DNA of 64,000 nt from Pogostemon cablin (taxonomy: Eukaryota; Streptophyta; Magnoliopsida; Lamiales; Lamiaceae): NCBI GenBank assembly GCA_023678885.1, contig CM043012.1, positions 17,892,036 to 17,956,035 on the forward strand, in the 5' to 3' direction. The notes under the pieces are model-generated. The model searched no databases. It was not told where the DNA came from and saw nothing but the letters and a program-made list of their open reading frames with translations. Position numbers and translations under genes: made by a program. Of the stretch, positions 1 to 11,774 are shown one piece after another; positions within the stretch are counted from its first letter, which is position 1; each line of letters opens with the position of its first letter.

Positions 1-800
1 TAATAAAAAAGTAAAATTAAATAATTAAAATAATTACGCAATAAAATAAACCACGCAAGAGAATACGATTTAAAAGTTCAAGGATGGAGAATTGGTAATG
101 CTCGGGCAAACAGCTTAACTATGTGACTAATTTATCTAGATCCAAATTAATTATCTACAGACGTTTATAAGAGGATCACTAAGCTCAGTTAAATCACCTT
201 AATCGGGTATGATCTAACATTTATAATGAGATGAAAATTCTAAGATCAATAAGGAATTAATTTTTTCTCCCTCTATAGGTACTTCATGCTAAAATTCCAT
301 TAAATGTTAGAGCACTAGACTTCCCTTTCTAGGTACGCAATTATTAACCCCTTTTATCTTCTTACCAAATATCTAATAATGATATTTTACCAAGTAATTA
401 ATCTTCCAAATTGATTGTCTAACACTCTTAGGAATTATAGGTCAATACCTTAAGATTGCCACATGAAACAACAATTATTATGCACAAATATAGAATCCTA
501 TTAACTATCAATCAGTAATACCGTCAAGAATAATTAAAGGAAACCAAAACTCAAAACATAATAATATGAAGTCTAAAAAATATCTTCTTCAACAAGAAAA
601 TAAACAATCTATAGAATAATAAATCCAAGTCTAGGGCAATTAAATCACATAGTCAAATATGTCTTAGCGCCCTAACATTACCAACAAAGAAGCTTAGCCC
701 ATGGATTTATGAGGGCAAATCAAAAAGATGTAATAAACTCTAACCATTGAGCTAAAATAACAAAGATAAATAACTAAAAATAAAGAATCCTTGTGAAGGA
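1..800. other. AT-rich stretch without a recognisable gene
   Basis: No open frame of useful length and no recognised RNA gene is seen. The general look resembles degraded plant repeat sequence, but I found no terminal repeats or target-site duplication to define an element. Confidence 0.4.
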
Positions 801-2350
801 CTCTGATTGATCGGTGTGAAATTCACCTAGAATTTTGAGCTTAATTGCAATAATTTATGTGGATTTATTTGGCTTTAATTCAATAATTAAGCATGATTTT
901 AATGGAAATTCTATTTATTGCTTAATTAGTTTGAGAGAGGTATTTTGCTTATTTTTGCAGAAAATGAGTGCTTTTGAGCTTAAAAGAGTGATGGGAAAAA
1001 TGGGAATTAAATTGGGGCAAATTATGAAGATAAATGTCAAGAAAAGCATGAAGAATGGAGAAGAATAGAAAAAAATGGAAAATGGGCAAAATGACGTAAA
1101 AACACGCCTGTGTTTTTACGTCGAGCCCGTGTTTTTATGCAATGTGAATTATGTCCAGAAGGATGAAAAAGTGCATGAAAACACGGGAGGAACAAGAAAA
1201 CACGTCAGTGTTTTCTTGCTGTACGGCAAAAAGGCGTGTTTTGGTGTTAAAAAGTGCTGATGCAGGAAAACACGGGCAAGTGCGAAGCTATGGCTTCCTA
1301 AGGAGGTATAAATACCCCCAAATCTCACTCCAAAAAAGAGAAGAATAGCAGATGGAGGCTGCTTCTCCCATACCTCACACCCCCAAACTCCCAATTCTCG
1401 TTCCTCCTCTTGGAGGGTACACCACACCACCATTCTCCATCTATTTCATTCTCCATTAAATAGTTGAGATCCCTCCCCCTTTCGGGGTGAGGGATCCGTA
1501 GTTTTAAATATTTTTCTAGATTAGAATTTATTTGCTTTCCAAGAAGGTGGAGACACCAAGGAGTGGATGATCTTCATTAATGTAAAACTTCATTAAGGTG
1601 TAATCTAATCCTATTTATTATATTTCTATTTTCTATGTTTTGGTGGTTGATTGATGGCATGATTATTGATTAATTTATGAAAATGTCTTGATTGAATTTC
1701 CAGCTTTGATTAGGTTTTATTTATGAAATTCACACGCCTTGTAGTAATATGGGATTTATGTCTTTGATATTAGTGCATTGTGATTAAGTTGTATATTGTG
1801 TATCGGTATGTCTTATCGTTGTTTTACCCTTAGTTGTTTTGCATGATTATCATATGTGAGTTTCTTTCATTTATTACATGTGGGTTTAATATAAGGAGAG
1901 TCTAACCAAGGAGTCCTTATGTTTAGAACAACGTAAATGAATACTAGTGAGATCACTTGTGCCCGAGGATTAAACTAGTGAAGGGAACCTCATCCATACG
2001 AACATAGTATCTTGAAGGGAATTGCAAGTAGGATCGATTCTAGGAGCTTTTTAGGGGTTGTGAAAACAATCTACATCCTATTCACCATGGTCATTGGGGA
2101 TAGGTGGAAATTGTGATCGCCCTTACCATGATTTGCTTAAAAATGGAAAACAATTAAAGATGTTGGATGATTGATTATATGAGTGTATAATGAAAACTAC
2201 CAAGACATTGAAAATCCAAAAATATTGTAATTAGATTTACTTTTCCATGCATTTTATTTTCTTTTATTTTTAAACCTCCTATTCGATCGTCCCTAACTAA
2301 TCACGATACTATACCTAAAGGCCACAAATCCTAAATTCCCTTGGGTTCGA
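800..2350. mobile_element. Probable LTR-retrotransposon-derived non-coding segment
   Basis: The segment has no coding potential but looks like plant Gypsy-type LTR and leader sequence. It contains a cluster of AAAACACG and CGTGTTTT words at about 1095-1290, including a hairpin around 1098-1121, and it ends in the phrase CCCTTGGGTTCGATA near 2340, which resembles leaders of such elements. No LTR pair, primer site or target-site duplication was found. The assignment is an inference from general resemblance; the segment could be another repeat type. Confidence 0.3.
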
Positions 2351-2589
2351 TATTTTGTTGCTTGGTCGCCTTGACTATAACGACCAATCACTGATTCTTC
2401 AATCACGATGTCCGTCGGAATCTCCATCTCCAATCCAAGTAGCAACTTCGATCGTCTCTCCGATGAATGGATGGAAGAATATGGATGAAGGTAGGGTTCT
2501 GTTGGTGTATGGCGTATGTAATGAGGTCTGTTGGATGATTAAGCTTTTATACTTCAAGTACTGGGCTTGGGCAAAAAATATGCCAAAAA

Positions 2590-2890
2590 TAGAATACGGG
2601 CGTAAGTTGGACCACACATGGCACACGCACGGTATCGTGCTTCAACGCTCGACCTCGTGCGACACGACTCTTCCTTGCACAGCAGCAACCGTGCGCGATT
2701 CTTCTTCGCACGGCGTCGTGATCCTTATGCACGGCTTCATGTATCTCACTCTCGGCAGCTACGATCTCGACCCTTCTCGCCCGGTAGCTACCGTGTGTCA
2801 AGATTTCTCACACGGTAAGAACCGTGTGACAAGATTCTTGGTGCAAAACTCGCCGCGTGCTCTACGCTGTGCGCGCTTCAACAGCCTGCG
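2590..2890. repeat. GC-rich segment with reiterated GCACGG/CCGTGC words
   Basis: Within an AT-rich surround, this 300-bp stretch repeatedly uses CACGG, CCGTG and GTGCG words in both orientations, for example CCGTGCGCG near 2690, TCGCACGGCG near 2706 and ACACGGT near 2812. A 200-codon open frame (2355-2957, +) crosses it, but I recognise no domain and the openness is explained by base composition. It is probably part of a decayed LTR element continuous with the preceding segment. Confidence 0.35.
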
Positions 2891-3145
2891 CGACTCCAAT
2901 CTTTATATTAATAGAAATTCAAGAAAGAGAGGATCGTGTGAGCACAAGAATCACTAAAATCGGAATTCGAATGAAGAAGTTATGCTTAAAAATGTGGAAG
3001 ATATAAGATTTGAATTGTTACTTGGGTTATAGCATCTACGTTATTTTCGTATATGATCCATGGATAGACTTTGATCCAGAGATTGAATTAACTTTAAGTT
3101 TGATAATCCCTGATAAGTAATTCTACCGATTTCCAATATTTGCAG

Positions 3146-3640
3146 GCCCAAACAGCTTATCCATATTCAGATCCTTACTACATGAGCATATTTGCTCCTT
3201 ATCCAGCACAACCTTACCCTGCGCAGCCTATGGTACTTTTATGCTAGTCTCCTCATCATAATGGAATTTCTCAATATATTTTGAGTTCTAAAAGTGCTCT
3301 TACTTTAGGTGATGGGAATTCAGCAAGCCGGTGTTCCTTTGCCGTCTGAAGCAGTAGAGAAGCCATTCTCTGTCAATGCAAAACAATATCATGGCATCAT
3401 GCGACGACGTCAATCCCGTGCAAACCTCGAAAGGTACTGATGCACTTGTTGATCTTCTCTGGAAAGATGTCATGAATTCTTTTATTCTTGGGTTTCACTT
3501 AAAGAACCATTCGACCTCGAAAGGTACTGATGCACTTGTTGATCTGCACGCTCTGTGACGAGCTAGAGGTACAGGAGGTCGCTTCCAAAAGAAGAATGAT
3601 AACAAGAAGAAAGAGGTGGAATCAAAGATCACAGGAATAC
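3146..3640 (+). pseudogene. Broken NF-YA (CCAAT-binding factor subunit A) gene fragment
   Basis: Three exon-like pieces of an NF-YA gene lie in order. Piece one (3146-3232) follows a TTTGCAG acceptor and reads AQTAYPYSDPYY then PAQPYPAQPM before a GT donor. Piece two starts at 3309 after TTTAG and reads MGIQQAGVPLPSEAVEK then VNAKQYHGIMRRRQSRA, the NF-YB/YC-interaction helix of the CBFB/NF-YA domain. Piece three, from about 3545, reads LHAL, a TGA stop where the family has arginine, then RARGTGGRFQKK, the tail of the CCAAT-DNA-binding half. The linker and RKPYLHESRH portion are lost or scrambled by a 32-bp duplication. Retained introns show this is an unprocessed duplicate, not a retrocopy. 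No intact 5' half is present. It is almost certainly non-functional as NF-YA. Confidence 0.8.
3424..3545. repeat. 32-bp direct repeat inside the NF-YA pseudogene
   Basis: The same 32 bases, beginning ACCTCGAAAGG and ending TTGTTGATCT, occur at 3424-3455 and 3514-3545, 90 bp apart. The repeat replaces the expected linker of the NF-YA DNA-binding domain, so it is part of the damage to that gene. Confidence 0.9.
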
Positions 3641-4876
3641 ATTAACCTCAACAGCGAAAAGGACGATCCTGCCTCCAGAAGATGTAGCTTGAATGCCGTT
3701 ATCGGCACAGAACACAAAAATTTGCTATCACATCAATGGCAATTGATTAAGATGGTTCACTGGTCACCTCAACTTACATTATGGTTCCATTTTTGTCATC
3801 AGATTGTGAATTTCGATATTGCAGTTCTAGTTTATCTTCGTCAAGCAATCATGTAACTTTGGGTGTGATCATAGATATTTCATACTTCAATTTGAGGCTG
3901 CATTTCATTCCAAAGATTTGAATACTCAAATTGTTCTACATAAAAGCATTTCAAGAATAAACACCTACACAAAAGAACCCAAGGGCATGTTTGTTTAAAC
4001 CCCATCTGATCATCTATTGGCATCACTTGTGCGATTACAACAAACGGAAATAGCATGCTAAAAAATTGTCGATCGCTCAGATGAGTATTGCAAGGCCCTT
4101 TTTCTTTGGTGGCATCACTTGTGCCGGCGTTAATCCGTTGGATCCGCATATCCCGCTTTTTGTTGCGGCGATCTCTGTAGGAATATTGAAGCGCCTTCTC
4201 CACCCTCTCCCTCGCTATCCTTATGCAGTTCTTCCCTCTTCCCCCGAAAACCCTTTGCCAATTTGAAAACCTCCTTCTTCTTCATCTTTTTCACTCAATG
4301 CTTCCTTTCTCCTTTCCTCCTATCCTATGGCTCTACCCTCTTCACCTTATTTCATTTCGTTACATTTTGGGCCTTCGCAGAAAATAACGGATCCTATAAG
4401 CAATTATAACTGTGAATTTTTTAAATGGGACAAATGGGCCCATCATCTCCATAACTAGTGAAATACATCAGAATTTTACGCAAATGTTTATAATTAATTA
4501 ATTTTATTTAATTATATATTTTAATTATGTGTTCTACATAGGTGAAAAAATTATTAATGTTTATGTTAGTGTCACATATACAAATAATATGAAAAAGTAA
4601 TAAACATATATAAATGAATATATTACATATAAGATCGAAGGAAGAAATGTGAGATATTAATAGATAAAAACAATTAATGTGAGATAATGTAATATACTAA
4701 TTACTATTAGTATAATTAAATTAATAAAATATTATATAGATCGTGAAATAAGCAAACTAATCAATATATTATTATAATAAATACGAAATAAATAATAAGT
4801 ATAAATTAAATATGTATATACATGTTTTTAGATATTTAAAAAACAACCATTCGTGATAATGTGTTTTTATAACATA
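3641..4876. other. Intergenic, no gene recognised
   Basis: Short open frames at 3530-3856 (+) and 3880-4203 (-) show no recognisable motif. A pyrimidine-rich patch at about 4195-4330 resembles a leader sequence but leads to no open frame. From 4490 onward the sequence is AT-rich and featureless. Confidence 0.4.
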
Positions 4877-4936
4877 TACTCCTTCAGTCCCGCCCTAATG
4901 GTTACGCTTCATTTGTAAGGTGGAACGGAGGGAGTA
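4877..4936. mobile_element. Stowaway-type MITE, deletion remnant of 60 bp
   Basis: A TA dinucleotide flanks each side; the left end reads CTCCTTCAGTCC and the right end GGAACGGAGGGAG, the inverted-repeat signature of Stowaway elements. Only about 56 bp lie between the TA duplications, so nearly all the interior is gone. Confidence 0.7.
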
Positions 4937-4948
4937 TAATGAATGCAG

Positions 4949-4974
4949 ATATATATATATATATATATATATAT
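4949..4974. repeat. (AT)n microsatellite
   Basis: An uninterrupted run of alternating AT, about 13 units, just downstream of the MITE remnant. Confidence 0.95.
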
Positions 4975-5099
4975 TACTTTTAATATATTAATGTTTAAAA
5001 TATGATTTATATACAATATAAGATTTATTATTGAATTATGAGTGTACAACATTACATAGTAAAATTATAGTATATACAATAAATGTTAAATATAAAACA

Positions 5100-5290
5100 A
5101 GAATTATATTGGCTCAAGTGGTCATCCATTATCCTTAAAACTCTCCCCACATGGGAGGTCAAGGGTTCAAATCTCTCAACAGGGGGGCTTTAGTGACGCC
5201 TCCAAAGGCCGTCACAAAAAAATTAGTGACGACCAATATTGTAACGGCCACAAAACCGTCACAAACGAGCAATATTATATATATATAGAT
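5100..5290 (+). mobile_element. Possible tRNA-derived SINE
   Basis: TGGCTCAAGTGGT at 5110-5122 fits a pol III A box and GGTTCAAATCT at 5164-5174 fits a B box, at a spacing near that of tRNA genes. The segment does not fold into a full tRNA by eye, so it is better explained as a SINE head. The body has four GTGACG or CGTCAC words (5193-5263) and ends in an AT run. No target-site duplication was identified, and the pol III boxes could be chance matches. Confidence 0.4.
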
Positions 5291-5514
5291 AAATTAAGAC
5301 CTTGAATAAATAGTTACGTCAATCCTATCAACTATCAACACCCACTGAGTAACTGAAAGAGCTTAGGTTGCATATTTCTTTCATTAAAATTATTGGGCCT
5401 TTGAAATCAAACTAATGGGCCTTCATTCTTGATGGCCCACGTGAAATATGCAATTGTTTTTCCGATTAGTAGATTTGGGACAAAATGACATTCAATATAA
5501 AAACTATACATTTT

Positions 5515-5663
5515 AAAGCCCATTGTTTGTTAAGCGTCTTCCTTTAAAATGAAATTGTATTTTTTTTAAATAAAAATAAATAATTTATAAAGCCCATTCT
5601 TTGTTGAGTGTCTTCCTTTAAAATGAAATTGTATTTTTTAAAAAATAAAAATAAATAAATAAA
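5515..5663. repeat. Tandem duplication, period about 74 bp
   Basis: Two imperfect copies start with AAAGCCCATT at 5515 and 5589 and share CTTCCTTTAAAATGAAATTG followed by a T-rich and then an A-rich run. Confidence 0.8.
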
Positions 5664-5765
5664 TAAATTCTAATGCACTATTATAGGACACACAACAAAA
5701 TTCATGTGGCACTAAATTCTATCTAGGTTGGAATTGAAATCATGTTTCTAAAGAAATCTAATTAA

Positions 5766-6460
5766 CACTAAAAAAAACTGTTTTTTAACAACGGAATATT
5801 CCGTTGCTAAAAGTCTTAATTTCATTGTTAAATTGGCTTACCAACGGATTAGCAACGGAATCCATTGGTAAAGTGGTGGTTGGTAAATTTTAGCAACGAA
5901 AAACCAATTCCGTTGATAAATAATTCCGTTGGTAATCCGTTACTAATAATTCTGTTGGTAATCCGTTGCTAATAATTCCGTTGGTAATTTATATAATGAT
6001 TCCCTTGGTAATCCGTTGGTAATTACCAACTGATTGAATTTCGTTGCTAAAATAGAGAATAAATCTGTTGGCATTCCGTTGCTAAAACAAAAATGTCATT
6101 TTTGTTGCTAATCCATTGCTAATTACCTACGGATTGAATTCCGTTGCTAAATTTGATTGCTAAAAAATACTCCCTCCGTCCCAGAGAAGTTGGTATAATT
6201 TCTTTTGGGCACAGAGATTAAGGAGTATAATAATTTAATGTAAAGTGAAGTAAAGTGAAGTAAAGTGAAGTGAGAGAAATAATATTTAATGTGTAGTGGG
6301 TAGTTGTGTTAGAGGTGATATGTGGGGCCCATGAGAATAGATTAATTGTTTTTTTGTGGGCCTCATGTATTAAAAAGGAAATGTGTCAACTTTAGTGAGA
6401 CAAACCAAAAAGGAAAGTGTGTCAACTTCTATTGAACAGAGGGAGTATTTTTTTGTAGTG
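5766..6460. mobile_element. Non-autonomous CACTA (En/Spm-type) element
   Basis: The left end begins CACTAAAAAAAACTG and the right end finishes TTTTTTTGTAGTG, the inverted CACTA terminus. Both ends are flanked by the 3-bp duplication TAA (5763-5765 and 6461-6463), as expected for this superfamily. Between about 5790 and 6165 lie roughly twenty variants of CCGTTGCTAA or CCGTTGGTAA in both orientations, the subterminal transposase-binding repeats typical of CACTA elements. No transposase is encoded. A Stowaway MITE sits inside, 15 bp from the right end, so that end carries almost no subterminal repeats of its own. Confidence 0.85.
6170..6445. mobile_element. Stowaway MITE nested in the CACTA element
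   Basis: The ends read CTCCCTCCGTCCC and GAACAGAGGGAG with TA on both sides; length is 276 bp. The interior has three tandem copies of TAAAGTGAAG near 6240. It inserted after the CACTA element had formed. Confidence 0.85.
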
Positions 6461-6466
6461 TAACAC

Positions 6467-6472
<6 letters not shown>

Positions 6473-6514
<42 letters not shown>
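6473..6514. repeat. (AT)n microsatellite
   Basis: About 21 uninterrupted AT units immediately outside the right end of the CACTA element. Confidence 0.95.
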
Positions 6515-6519
<5 letters not shown>

Positions 6520-6522
<3 letters not shown>

Positions 6523-9500
6523 ATCAAATAATAATTTATGAAAAGCCTTCCAAATGTGTAATGTGTGGGGGACCCTAGAATGCCTTAAAGAAGAGAGACA
6601 ATGCATGATGCAATGGTCATGATGCATGTCCAATAAAGGGGTACCCCACCCCCCACCCCAAGGCCAATCTCAATCACTTCTCAAATTAAATCCCATTTGC
6701 TTTTCTTTTTTGTTTCATTTATTTATTTATTTATTTCTTGAAGGACCTTTTTTCTTTTGATTATCAATTCTAGGGCCACCATGGATGTCATTACCCCTAA
6801 AGTGGTTTCCCCACATGCACATGATTTTGGAGGTAGGTTGAGATGATTTGGTTTCTCTTAAAGCTATATCAGCATTATACATCATATATTGTGCTACTGG
6901 TTTTTAATAAAACTACGACCAATACATCTATTTGTTGATTTAAAAGAAGTGGATAAATGAATTGATTAATTTAAAGTTAATCGATTTTATAAATACAATG
7001 TATTACATGAAAATTTATAGTAACTTTTATCACACGATCGAGTTGCATGTTAATTACTTGATGCGATTTGTTTGAGGATTTAGAGTATAAATTAGTGTTT
7101 CAATATGTGGTTTAATTTACTAACTAAAAAAAATTGCTTGCAAGCAGGTTTCATAATTTCAAACAACGGATAGTGATTATAATAATTAGATTTTATTAAT
7201 TAATTGGTATTAAAAAAATAAAAAATCTAGTTTGTATGCACTACTGATCCCTTTGTTCCGTGAAATATGTATGAACAATATTTATTTTTCAGTGTAAGAA
7301 AATATATTTTCAGGTTAATTTTATTAACCTTTTTATGAGTAGCTAGTTAGATCATTTGGGTAATAATAAAAGGTAAAATTTGTTTTGTGATTGAAAGTGA
7401 CGGCAAATTAAAAATAATAATATATAGTTGTGGTTAAATATTTAAAGTTATTCACTAAGTTATACATACGTGTTGTATTGAGACGAATAATTTTTTTTAT
7501 TTAATTCAAAATCTGAAATATAAATAAATTATTAATTAGAGACTTTGAAAGATTTTATTTTATTAATTTAAGACTGAAAATATGTCCATGACCTAAAATT
7601 AAAAATCATTTAAAATAATTTAATAACATGTTTTTAAAGATTTTATATCATAATTTATTATTATTTAAACAATATGTTAATTAAGGATAAATTTATACGG
7701 CTACATTATATAATTTTTAACAATTTTATGATTTAGATTTTAAATTAATAATTTCATATTTTTCAAGTTAGAAAAATTATGTATTTAAATAACTCCAAAT
7801 AAAAAATCTCAGAATGGAGAAAGAGTAATAAATATCAATATGTGTTCCGTGGTTTTATTAATTAAAAGATAATAAAAATAAGCTTTAATAAAAACAATAG
7901 AGAACAACCAAATCCCAATTCTATAAATAAAGAGTATAAAATTGAGCTGCCGCAGCATTAGGGTTTGAATTCGTCTTTTAGTATGAATTTGACTTTTTGT
8001 AAGCATGATTAAATAATAAACTTTTCTGTAAGTCACTTGAGATATATCTTATTATTTATTTCGGGGTGATGGGTTTGTTGGGGGTGGTGGAGACGTGGAG
8101 TACACCATTTTTAGAAAGAGGACATTCTTGTGTAAATGCATGTATTAATCATGCATAATAAATGTAAATTATCTTATATAACAATAATCAAGAACCAATA
8201 AAATATAATCCAAGTTTTAAATAATTAATATAGGAATAAAATAAAAGGTTGATAAAGTTGTTGCATCTTTTTTGATTGTGCAATCAAAATGTGATGGGCG
8301 TCATAATTAATGTGGGTTTGCAAATTGCAACTAATTCCTCAATGCTTACTTAAAAATTAAAATAATCCTAATGAACACTTAATGCTACTTAATCATTATT
8401 TAAATAATCTTTTTATTATGGTGATTCAATTAGTACAGTATTAAGCGAATGATTATGTCAAAAGGTACTCAATAAAGCAATGAGTTTGAAAGAGAGGGGA
8501 AAACATATAGATAATTAAAACCAAATTAAATAATAAATAAATGGATTCTTCGAATAAAAAATTAAGCAGAACTAGCGTGATTTAATAAATGACCTCATTT
8601 GAGCCGTTCAAATGTTGGAAGCACTTTACGCAAGCAAAAAAATATTAATTTTTTTTAATAAAAAATATTATGAATTCGAAGTACACTTTCTTATAAGATG
8701 GATATTTTTTAGACGGATTATGAGAATGATTGATTCTTTTATTATTAAGTATACATATTATATAGGCAAACTATCTTTATTTGTAATTAAAGTAAGTAAA
8801 TAATGTATCATATTATAATACTCTAAAATTATATTTTAATTTATTATTTATCACATTTTAACAATTATTAAACATACTTTATTTATATAATAAATATATT
8901 TTAACACGTTTCTTAAACTTTCTCACATAAACAAGAGACTTTGTAAAACAAAAAAAAATCACAGACTTTGTCAATTTGAATATAAATGAAGTACGTATAA
9001 GTTTTTATAAGGAAAATCAAATGATTAAATTGTGGGGATCTTTCTGCACACTATCTTTTTACATTTTGGTTAAATATCCCTTAATTTGATAAGTGAAATA
9101 TACTTGTTTAGAAAATCTTAATTTTTTTTATCTAAAGTTGATATTTTTCTTGTAGCTGTTTTAGATTGTCACTAACATATTATTTAGCCAAAAATTCGTG
9201 GTAAGAGATGAACTATTAAAGTATATAACCGTTATTTTTATATATACTAACCGCTCGTAAATGTGTTAATTGTTTTTTAATGGATTAAAAAGTATTATTA
9301 TTCAATGTATAGTAAATAATTGTATTAATAAGGTGTGTGAGTTTCATATTTTAATTGTATTAATAACGTGCGTGAGTCTTATATATCTAAAAAAATGAAA
9401 CATTTTGCAGTGATCTTTCAAAATAATAAAATTAGACTTTGCGTGAGTCTCGTATATCTAAAAAAAATGAAAGATTTTAAAGTGAATTTTCAAAATAACT

Positions 9501-9779
9501 ACTCTTACAAAAAGTATTTTAGATCATGCACATAACATAACTCATCATTTTTACGTTGTGCGGTTCAAATTAATGACGCATTAGGTAAAATCATAAAATA
9601 TCAATTAAACATTTAATTGATATTTAATTAGAGATGCCAAAAACTCCACCCTCAAAATAATCCTCCCACTTGTTTCAATCGGATGTATTCTTATATTTTC
9701 TTACATACGTACGGAAGGAATAAAATAATTTAATGTACGATGAATTGAAGAATATTAATATTTTAAGGGTATATTGGTA
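6520..9779. other. AT-rich intergenic DNA, no gene seen
   Basis: I see no credible coding exon or RNA gene. Short open frames at 7809-8036 (-) and 8612-8803 (+) are low-complexity. A short internal duplication containing GCGTGAGTCT and TATATCTAAAAAAA occurs at about 9370-9480. Confidence 0.5.
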
Positions 9780-9978
9780 AGAGATCGTATGAGATCATTT
9801 TATGCTTTCGTAATTAATATAAGTATTTATTAAAAATATTATTATTTATCATTTATATAATAAATTGTTAGCTCACATTATTAATTTTCATCAATTTGAG
9901 TATTATTTTTTATTATAAAGATTATCACTTTTATTCATCTCACGAAAGTCATTTAGTAAAACAATCTCACACAAGTTT
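9780..9978 (-). mobile_element. MITE-like repeat with CTTGTGTGAGAT end
   Basis: Read on the minus strand this starts CTTGTGTGAGATTGTTTTAC and continues with TTTCGTGAGATGAATAAAAG. It matches the repeats at 11,330 and 34,945. The far end carries GAGATCGTATGAGATC, a degenerate inverted counterpart. No coding capacity. Confidence 0.6.
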
Positions 9979-10301
9979 TTGTTGATATTTTAATGTGTAG
10001 TAAGTAGTTATGTATAATGAATTGAGTATAATAATGGTTTATTTTTAGTCCTATCTAAAAAAATAAAAAAAATAAAAATTTTACTAATATAACAAAATAA
10101 TATAGTAAAATAGATACATTCGGAAGAGTGAGCATAAAAATTACACGTACTATAATTTACGATAAATTTTGGAGTATGTGTTATGATATTTTCGATGTTC
10201 AGTATTCACTCCACCAAAAAATGGACAAATATATTGGTCCTACATTGTCTAGGGATGCCACTATCCCATGCCTATTCTTATCTTTATGTTTCCATAAATA
10301 A

Positions 10302-10599
10302 TTGAATTTATATAGACAGTGAATTATTTAATTACATTATATGTACTTCAATTATTATATAATTAAATATAAACTATTCCATATAACGTGTTTAATGAAT
10401 ATGGTTATAGTGATGAGAATGGAACAAATCTAACATCAATACTACTCCCTTTGTTGAATTTATATAGACAGTGAATTATTTAATTACATTATATATATAC
10501 TTCAATTATATAATTAAATATATAGTATTCCATATGTTTAATGAACATGGTTATAGTGATGAGAATAGAACAAATCTAACATAAATACTACTCCCTTAA
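10302..10599. repeat. Tandem duplication, period about 150 bp
   Basis: Two copies start with TTGAATTTATATAGACAGTG at 10,302 and 10,454. Each runs through GGTTATAGTGATGAGAAT and ends in ACTACTCCCTT. The second copy differs by small indels. The duplication ends exactly in a Stowaway-like terminus. Confidence 0.85.
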
Positions 10600-10627
10600 T
10601 CTAAATGATTTTACGGGACGGAGGGAG
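10591..10627. mobile_element. Stowaway MITE reduced to its two ends (37 bp)
   Basis: CTCCCTTAATC at the left and GGGACGGAGGGAG at the right are separated by only about a dozen bases. The left end coincides with the end of the preceding tandem duplication. Confidence 0.6.
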
Positions 10628-11329
10628 TATATATTTTTTGTATTCCACGTTAAATTTTATATTTTTGTTTGTTAAATTTTACTTAAAAAAAAAGAAAATA
10701 AACATTACGTTAATCCTCCACCTAAAAAATTTAGCACTCATATCTAATACATGTAACATATTTTATAATTTATTTATTATTTAAAAAAACTACATTATCT
10801 TCCAAAAATCAATCAAATTAATAAAATGAATTTCTTAAACTATGTCTCTACCGTATTGATACAAATAAATGGAGGGTAGGGAGTATATAAAATAAATATT
10901 AAAATAATAATTATTATTATTATGATTATTATTAATATTATTAATATTATTATTATTTAATTTGAAGTGGTAAATGATGATCAAAACAAGCAATAAAAGG
11001 ACAAATATAAAAATGTTGGAAAAGTTGAAGGACAAAATGTAGGAGACATGATTACTTTCATTACAAAAGTGTTCGACAATCTTAAGTCCCCAAAATGGCC
11101 CCAAGAATCAATGCCTTGTGCCTATCAATCATAAACAAATTAAATTTTTTGGTTGATTTTATCGAATACTCATTTATCGATGATAACATTTTGCAATTTA
11201 TTAGCCACAATCAATATTTTTAATCTAAAGAAAAATAGAAAATTAAATTTATATTCTCATTATGCATAATTTTTCTCTAATAGTCTCAATACAATATACA
11301 CCATCTAAATTTGACAAAAAAGCTAAAAA

Positions 11330-11510
11330 TTTGTGTGAGGCCGTCTTATAAAATGATTTTCGTGAGACGGATAAAAAATGATAACATTTTTATTGATTCA
11401 ATTGATGAAAAGTGATAATAGTACAGTAAATTTTTTCATGAACAATTCTTTTATATTATAAATAAAAGTGACCACTTTTAAAGGAAAGTGATAACATCTA
11501 ATGTCGCGCA
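11330..11510 (+). mobile_element. MITE-like repeat with TTTGTGTGAGGC end
   Basis: It shares TTGTGTGAG, a CGTGAGACGGAT box and AAATGATAACATTTTTATTG with the copy at 34,945-35,148 and, in reverse, with 9,780-9,978. Its right end is poorly defined. Confidence 0.55.
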
Positions 11511-11774
11511 AAATTGCCCAAGCTTTAAACATTTAACCTAAGGAAGATTTTTATATAAAAACCTTAATTTTAGTTTAAGTCCCCATAGTTTTATAAGTAT
11601 TTTAATTAAAGGTTTAAATTTAGCTCTCTCTTTTTCCCCCTCAAATTAGTACCAAATTTTTATATTCTTTTTTTTTTCTCATTTAAAAAATTGTAACAAT
11701 TTTTTTTTTAATTTCAAGTTAAAGAAAAAGTTTTTTAAAAAATATGATAAACCTACAAATTGACATGGAATATA

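Noticed and set aside
2355..2957. 200-codon open frame on the plus strand
   Set aside because: No domain or motif; it lies in a repeat-like GC-rich patch and its openness is matched by other frames.
3880..4203. 107-codon minus-strand open frame
   Set aside because: No recognisable family, no leader or splice context, flanked by pseudogene and repeat debris.
5110..5174. A functional tRNA gene
   Set aside because: A and B boxes are present but no cloverleaf, acceptor stem or anticodon arm could be built by eye.
10835..11104. 89-codon minus-strand open frame rich in Asn and Ile
   Set aside because: Produced by an ATT/TTA simple-sequence run, not a protein.
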